Shown here: piece after piece, positions 60,401 to 64,000 of the stretch
Layout of the letters: each line of letters starts with the position of its first letter
How positions within the stretch are numbered: the stretch's first letter is position 1
Source: JAAUUE01 sp943370025
Lineage (GTDB): Bacteria; Cyanobacteriota; Cyanobacteriia; Cyanobacteriales; JAAUUE01
NCBI GenBank assembly: GCA_943370025.1
Contig: CALRPI020000024.1
Location: forward strand, 1-64,000
Length of the DNA stretch: 64,000 bases
Direction: 5' to 3'
Notes under the pieces: model-generated
Seen by the model: only the letters and a program-made list of their open reading frames with translations
The model's database searches: none
What the model was told of the DNA's origin: nothing
Translations under genes and position numbers: made by a program

Positions 60401-60438
60401 ATTAGGCATATCTAGGCGACAAACAGGAGATAACACCC

Positions 60439-61080
60439 ATGGCAAGCAACTTACAAGCAGAGGAACGTATCACCCAAGGAGAATCTATTTCCTTAGAGCA
60501 AGGACAACGCATCTCCCTCTCCCAGACAGTTCCTAATTTACAGAAAATTATGTGTGGTCTGGGTTGGGATATCCCTACCCATAGTCCCGGTGGTTTATTT
60601 AGCGGTCATGAAGAGCCAAGCAACTGCGATCTAGATGCTTCGGTAATTTGTTTAGATGCCGAGGGAACGATCGACAATCCAGAAAATATCATCTATTTTG
60701 ACAACCTCAAACATTATTCCGGGGGCATCAAACACTTAGGAGATAACAAAACCGGAGCTGGGATCGGCGATGATGAACAGATTGTCGTGGAACTAGGCAA
60801 AATCCCTGCCACCATCACCAAGCTAGTATTTACGGTCAATATCTATGAGTGCAATCTCCGCCAGCAGGATTTTGGCAGGATTGAAAATGCCTACGTCCGC
60901 TTGGTAGACATGGCAACCAATCTAGAGTTTGCTCGCTACAACCTCTCTGGTCAGGGAGGAATCACTGGCATGGTAATGGCGGAGATCTATCGAGACGGCG
61001 ATGATTGGTATATGGAAGCGATCGGTAAAGGTGTTCAAGTCAACGGCATCGAAGAGTTAGTCCGTTCCTATGCTGTCTAA
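60439..61080 (+). CDS. TerD-family (calcium-binding, tellurium-resistance type) protein
   Basis: 213 residues. A short N-terminal tail, then a TerD domain with the duplicated acidic loops (CDLDASVICLDAEG and GAGIGDDEQIVVEL) that bind Ca2+ in family members, and YDGDD-like (EIYRDGDDWYMEAIGKG) at the end. TerD proteins are linked to stress and phage resistance clusters, but no TerC/TerB neighbours occur here. AGGAGA lies nine bases before the ATG. Confidence 0.85.
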   Translation: MASNLQAEERITQGESISLEQGQRISLSQTVPNLQKIMCGLGWDIPTHSPGGLFSGHEEPSNCDLDASVICLDAEGTIDNPENIIYFDNLKHYSGGIKHLGDNKTGAGIGDDEQIVVELGKIPATITKLVFTVNIYECNLRQQDFGRIENAYVRLVDMATNLEFARYNLSGQGGITGMVMAEIYRDGDDWYMEAIGKGVQVNGIEELVRSYAV

Positions 61081-61139
61081 CAATTCCCCAAAATAACTAA
61101 GAACTTTTTCCTGCTCTACAGGAGAGATCATCATGGACT

Positions 61140-61173
61140 AAGAAGGTCGCATCCTAATGGGTGTGACCTTCTT
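61140..61173 (+). terminator. Probable terminator after TerD gene
   Basis: Stem AAGAAGGTC...GACCTTCTT about 60 bases after the stop, followed by AATCGTTTG. Confidence 0.55.
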
Positions 61174-61274
61174 AATCGTTTGACAACCAATATTATTCTA
61201 GAGGCTAGATTGTTCTAGCGATCGCCATAATGCTTAAGACCAGCAATTCTTAATTTTTAAAAAACCCACTATCA

Positions 61275-61363
61275 GGACTTACGCATTTGGAAGTTGTTGC
61301 AGGTGCTCCGCGCCTGCAACAACTTCCAAAACTCTCGATAATTTGTTGAGAGTGCGTAAGTCC
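61275..61363. repeat. Palindromic element, family C, full copy
   Basis: 89 bp, ends GGACTTACGCA and TGCGTAAGTCC, hairpin with arms GGAAGTTGTTGCAGG and complement and tip TGCTCCGCG, then CTCTCGATAATTTGTTGAG. The 61081-61475 gap holds this, the terminator above and nothing else recognised. Confidence 0.85.
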
Positions 61364-61475
61364 TACCTATTTAAGATGAGAATTGCTGAAAATCAAACAA
61401 CTGACTTGACATCAATAACACTAACTATAGATAATTAGAGATTGTCCATAAACTCTAAAAAGATTTAATAAACCC

Positions 61476-62813
61476 TTGGCTAACGTAGTTGTAATTGGCG
61501 CTCAGTGGGGCGATGAAGGAAAAGGTAAAATCACAGATTTACTCAGTAAATCTGCTGATGTCGTGGTTCGGTATCAGGGTGGTGTCAACGCTGGACACAC
61601 CGTGGTCGTACAAGAGAAAACCTTTAAGTTGCACCTGATCCCTTCGGGTATTCTCTATTCTGATACAGATTGTTTGATTGGTTCTGGCACAGTAATTGAT
61701 CCCCAAGTCCTGATTGGGGAATTAGATCAACTGGCTACTTTGGGAGTTTCTACCGAGCGGCTGCTGATCTCAGAGACCGCCCATATTACTATGCCCTATC
61801 ATCGGCTGATCGATTTGGCATCAGAGGAACGGAGAGGAGAACATAAAATTGGCACCACAGGGCGGGGCATTGGTCCTACCTACGCTGATAAATCAGAGCG
61901 GACAGGGATTAGGATGGTGGATCTGATGAATCCTAAATCCCTGCGCAAGAAACTCCTCTGGACGATCAACTACAAAAATGTCATCCTTGAAAAACTTTAC
62001 GATTTAGAACCTTTGGATCCAGAAGAGATCATTGAGCAGTATGAAAAATATGCCCAAAGATTACGCCCCCATGTGGTGGATTGCTCCTTGACTATCTATG
62101 AAGCTGTGCAGCAACGCCGGAATATTCTCTTTGAGGGAGCGCAGGGAACTCTACTAGATTTAGACCACGGAACCTATCCCTACGTCACTTCTTCCAACCC
62201 AGTGGCTGGAGGAGCTTGTGTGGGAGCAGGGGTGGGACCAACGATGATTGATCGCGTGATTGGCGTGGCTAAAGCCTACACTACTAGAGTCGGCGAGGGA
62301 CCTTTCCCCACGGAACTAGATGGAGAGATGGGTGAGTTGTTGTGCGATCGAGGGGCAGAGTTTGGCACCACTACTGGCAGGAAGCGCCGCTGTGGTTGGT
62401 TTGATGCCGTCATCGGGCGCTATGCGGTGCGGATTAATGGCATCGATTGCCTTGCGATTACTAAGCTAGATGTCCTCGATACCCTACCAGAGATTCAAGT
62501 CTGTGTCGCTTACGAGGTGGATGGGGAAACCCGGCAGCACTTCCCTAGCAGTTCCCGGATCTTTGGTAACTGTCGTCCTATCTATAAATCTTTTCCGGGC
62601 TGGCAACAATCAACGGAAGATTGTCGGACGCTAGAAGATCTCCCCCCCCAAGCCTTGGCTTACCTGAAGTTCCTTGCAGAATTGATGGAAGTTCCGATCG
62701 CCCTAGTCTCCCTAGGAGCAGGTCGTGACCAGACCATCATTGTCGAAGACCCCATCCACGGTCCCAAGCGGGGCTTGCTCTACCCCAGTTCTGCCGTGGG
62801 AGCGAATCTTTAG
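61476..62813 (+). CDS. purA: Adenylosuccinate synthetase
   Basis: 445 residues. Joins IMP and aspartate with GTP on the way to AMP. The P-loop GAQWGDEGKGK is at 8-18; NAGHTVV, the TTGRGIGPTY loop, QGTLLDLDHGTYPYVTSS and the GTTTGRKRRCGWFD segment follow. Only a TTG codon (61476) can start the conserved MANVVVIGAQWGD opening. Usual length is 430-450. Confidence 0.95.
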   Translation: MANVVVIGAQWGDEGKGKITDLLSKSADVVVRYQGGVNAGHTVVVQEKTFKLHLIPSGILYSDTDCLIGSGTVIDPQVLIGELDQLATLGVSTERLLISETAHITMPYHRLIDLASEERRGEHKIGTTGRGIGPTYADKSERTGIRMVDLMNPKSLRKKLLWTINYKNVILEKLYDLEPLDPEEIIEQYEKYAQRLRPHVVDCSLTIYEAVQQRRNILFEGAQGTLLDLDHGTYPYVTSSNPVAGGACVGAGVGPTMIDRVIGVAKAYTTRVGEGPFPTELDGEMGELLCDRGAEFGTTTGRKRRCGWFDAVIGRYAVRINGIDCLAITKLDVLDTLPEIQVCVAYEVDGETRQHFPSSSRIFGNCRPIYKSFPGWQQSTEDCRTLEDLPPQALAYLKFLAELMEVPIALVSLGAGRDQTIIVEDPIHGPKRGLLYPSSAVGANL

Positions 62814-62861
62814 AATAGAACGAAGAAACCTAAGGGTGCAAAATTGACCTTAGTGTCAACT

Positions 62862-62967
62862 TACAGCCGTTTGAGAGTCGTTGGCTACAGCCACCCACTC
62901 TCAAACCCAACATGGATAGGACTTTCAATATTTGTGGTGTGTCTCATTTGAACGCAAAGTGCTGTTA
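62862..62967. repeat. MITE-like element, family B, copy 4 (inverted)
   Basis: Reverse orientation relative to 1610-1715, with the hairpin tip GTGGCTGTAGCCAC decayed on one side (TCGTTGGCTACAG). It is followed by a short family D hairpin at 63011-63037 (GATCCCCCCTTTTTAAGGGGGGAT) that could end the hisC transcript on the other strand. Confidence 0.75.
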
Positions 62968-63064
62968 ATCTCAAAGAGAGTACCAGTCGGCTATTTAATG
63001 ATTAGTCCTTGATCCCCCCTTTTTAAGGGGGGATTTTTTCTGAAATGAAAGCGTTGTGTCTCTA

Positions 63065-64000
63065 CTACTTGCTAGAAAGAACTTTGGTGAGCCGATCGAT
63101 GGTTCTCTGGTTTTCTGGAGGGCTACCCACCGTAATCCTTAATCCGCCTCCTGTGTGGCGGATCAGAGTTCCCTGTGCTTCCATGCTTTGACGAATCTGG
63201 GTTAGAGCCTGTTCATGATTCGTTGATTCTGCAAAAGTCTCAGCTAGGCGGAGATAGATAAAATTAGCCTGACTCTCCCAAACTCGGAGGGCTGGTTGTT
63301 GCCGGAAATAAGCGATGAGAGTTTGCCGATCTCTAAAGATTTGACCAACTGAGGCGAGTAACTCTTCAGAGTGCTGGAGAGCAATCAAAGCGGCAGCTTG
63401 AGAAAAACTGGGCAGATTGTAGGGGAGGCGGATTTTTTCTAGGGCTTGAATGACTTGAGGATGGGCGATCGCGTAGCCCACACGATGGGCTGCCAAGCGA
63501 AATGCCTTAGAGAAGGTGCGTAAAACTATCCAGTTGGCATATGCCGCCAGTTCCCCCACTAGGGAATGTTGACAAAATTCAAAATATGCCTCATCGATTA
63601 CTACCAAAATATCTTCTGGTAAGCTCTGCAACCAAGCAATTTCCTGACTAGTTAAGGCATTGGCGGTGGGGGAATTGGGATGGACAACAAATACTACCCG
63701 TACCGGAGATTCCGTAGTCGATTGAATCTGGATCACCTGCGCCGCCGCCTCTAGATCCATTTGCCAATTTTCCTGATGGCGAGAAATCTTGCAGACAGGA
63801 ATCCCCAAGGTGGTAGCGAGGATGCCGTACATCGAGAAGGTTGGTTCTGCAACCAAGATTGAGCCATTACCGCCTAAACAAGTGGCAATTAATAAAGAGC
63901 GAATCAATTCATCGGAACCATTGCCGACAGAAATTTGCTCTGGGGTAATAGCTGAGCTGGGCTGGGCTGAGGTATTAACATAGGTGGCGATCGCTTGTTT
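63065..64000 (-). CDS. hisC: Histidinol-phosphate aminotransferase, 5' end outside window
   Basis: PLP-dependent aminotransferase of histidine synthesis, type I fold. The visible part (about 312 codons) begins before the window edge: upstream of the TTG at 63907 the frame reads S-V-G-N-G-S-D-E-L-I-R, the family's PLP phosphate-binding segment. Then ILVAEPTFSMY, HPNSPTANA, VIDEAYFEF, the lysine region RTFSKAFRLAAHRVGYA and the C-terminal TGGGLRITVGSPPENQRTID follow. The gene must start beyond position 64000. Confidence 0.9.
   Translation of the reverse strand, partial: KQAIATYVNTSAQPSSAITPEQISVGNGSDELIRSLLIATCLGGNGSILVAEPTFSMYGILATTLGIPVCKISRHQENWQMDLEAAAQVIQIQSTTESPVRVVFVVHPNSPTANALTSQEIAWLQSLPEDILVVIDEAYFEFCQHSLVGELAAYANWIVLRTFSKAFRLAAHRVGYAIAHPQVIQALEKIRLPYNLPSFSQAAALIALQHSEELLASVGQIFRDRQTLIAYFRQQPALRVWESQANFIYLRLAETFAESTNHEQALTQIRQSMEAQGTLIRHTGGGLRITVGSPPENQRTIDRLTKVLSSK

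Noticed and set aside
1..64000. CRISPR array
   Set aside because: Repeats here are palindromic elements scattered singly; no regularly spaced direct repeats with unique spacers were seen, and no cas genes.

Overview
The window is cyanobacterial chromosome. It carries psbX, ycf66, zeta-carotene desaturase (zds), Mg-chelatase chlI, the fused precorrin methyltransferase cobL, a cyanobacterial-type RpoZ, a four-ACT aspartate kinase, several Uma2 (DUF820) genes and a DUF6464 gene. The octamer GCGATCGC (HIP1) recurs throughout. Genus cannot be fixed from this alone. Gene density is moderate, and the intergenic spaces are crowded with small palindromic, terminal-inverted-repeat elements.

Layout. 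0-8 kb: FMN-binding oxidase-like protein, DoxX protein, M16 peptidase, solitary Phd/YefM antitoxin, Uma2, a PLD-winged-helix protein, lysC and a YlqD protein. 8-20 kb: an unknown two-gene unit, a LuxR-type regulator, a TRIC-like channel, and a ~6 kb secreted haemagglutinin/CHAT gene split by one in-frame TAG. Acyl-ACP synthetase, an Rpn-nuclease remnant and a Uma2 gene follow. 20-29 kb: rpoZ, an FtsL-like protein with ftsI, glnT, and a LysR regulator apparently co-transcribed with a CHAT-FHA fusion. 29-38 kb: SDR, a PD-(D/E)XK nuclease, an unknown lipoprotein/partner operon, two glycosyltransferase-type genes, tRNA-Glu and rph. 38-46 kb: Uma2, two orphan ABC permeases, PhzF, divergent cobL and chlI, tRNA-Ser and prmA. 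46-50 kb: a carbamoyltransferase, SxtJ-like and DUF5989 trio, with an SGNH hydrolase divergent from it. 50-64 kb: a HetZ-related-like regulator, two tandem TolB-like lipoproteins, ycf66, psbX, mobA, DUF6464, an exostosin-like protein, zds with an SRPBCC gene, gshB, a TerD protein, purA and the 3' part of hisC, which runs off the window.

How the parts relate. Most genes are housekeeping or photosynthetic: tetrapyrrole (chlI, cobL, tRNA-Glu), carotenoid (zds), photosystem II (psbX), amino acid and nucleotide synthesis (lysC, glnT, hisC, purA), and cell division (ftsI and its partner). The least explained material is the two CHAT (caspase-like) proteins, the sxtIJK-like trio outside any visible saxitoxin cluster, the unknown lipoprotein operon, and the repeats. 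At least nine families of short repeats are present. One family (about 100 bp, ends like CTATAGCGATCCTAAAT) repeatedly sits just upstream of start codons. One of its copies has been split by a 188-bp element with 14-bp inverted ends and a 6-bp target duplication. Repeat sequence also forms coding ends of prmA and of one TolB-like lipoprotein gene.

Limits. Everything comes from reading the sequence. No similarity search, folding or promoter prediction was run, so family names rest on recognised motifs and length.
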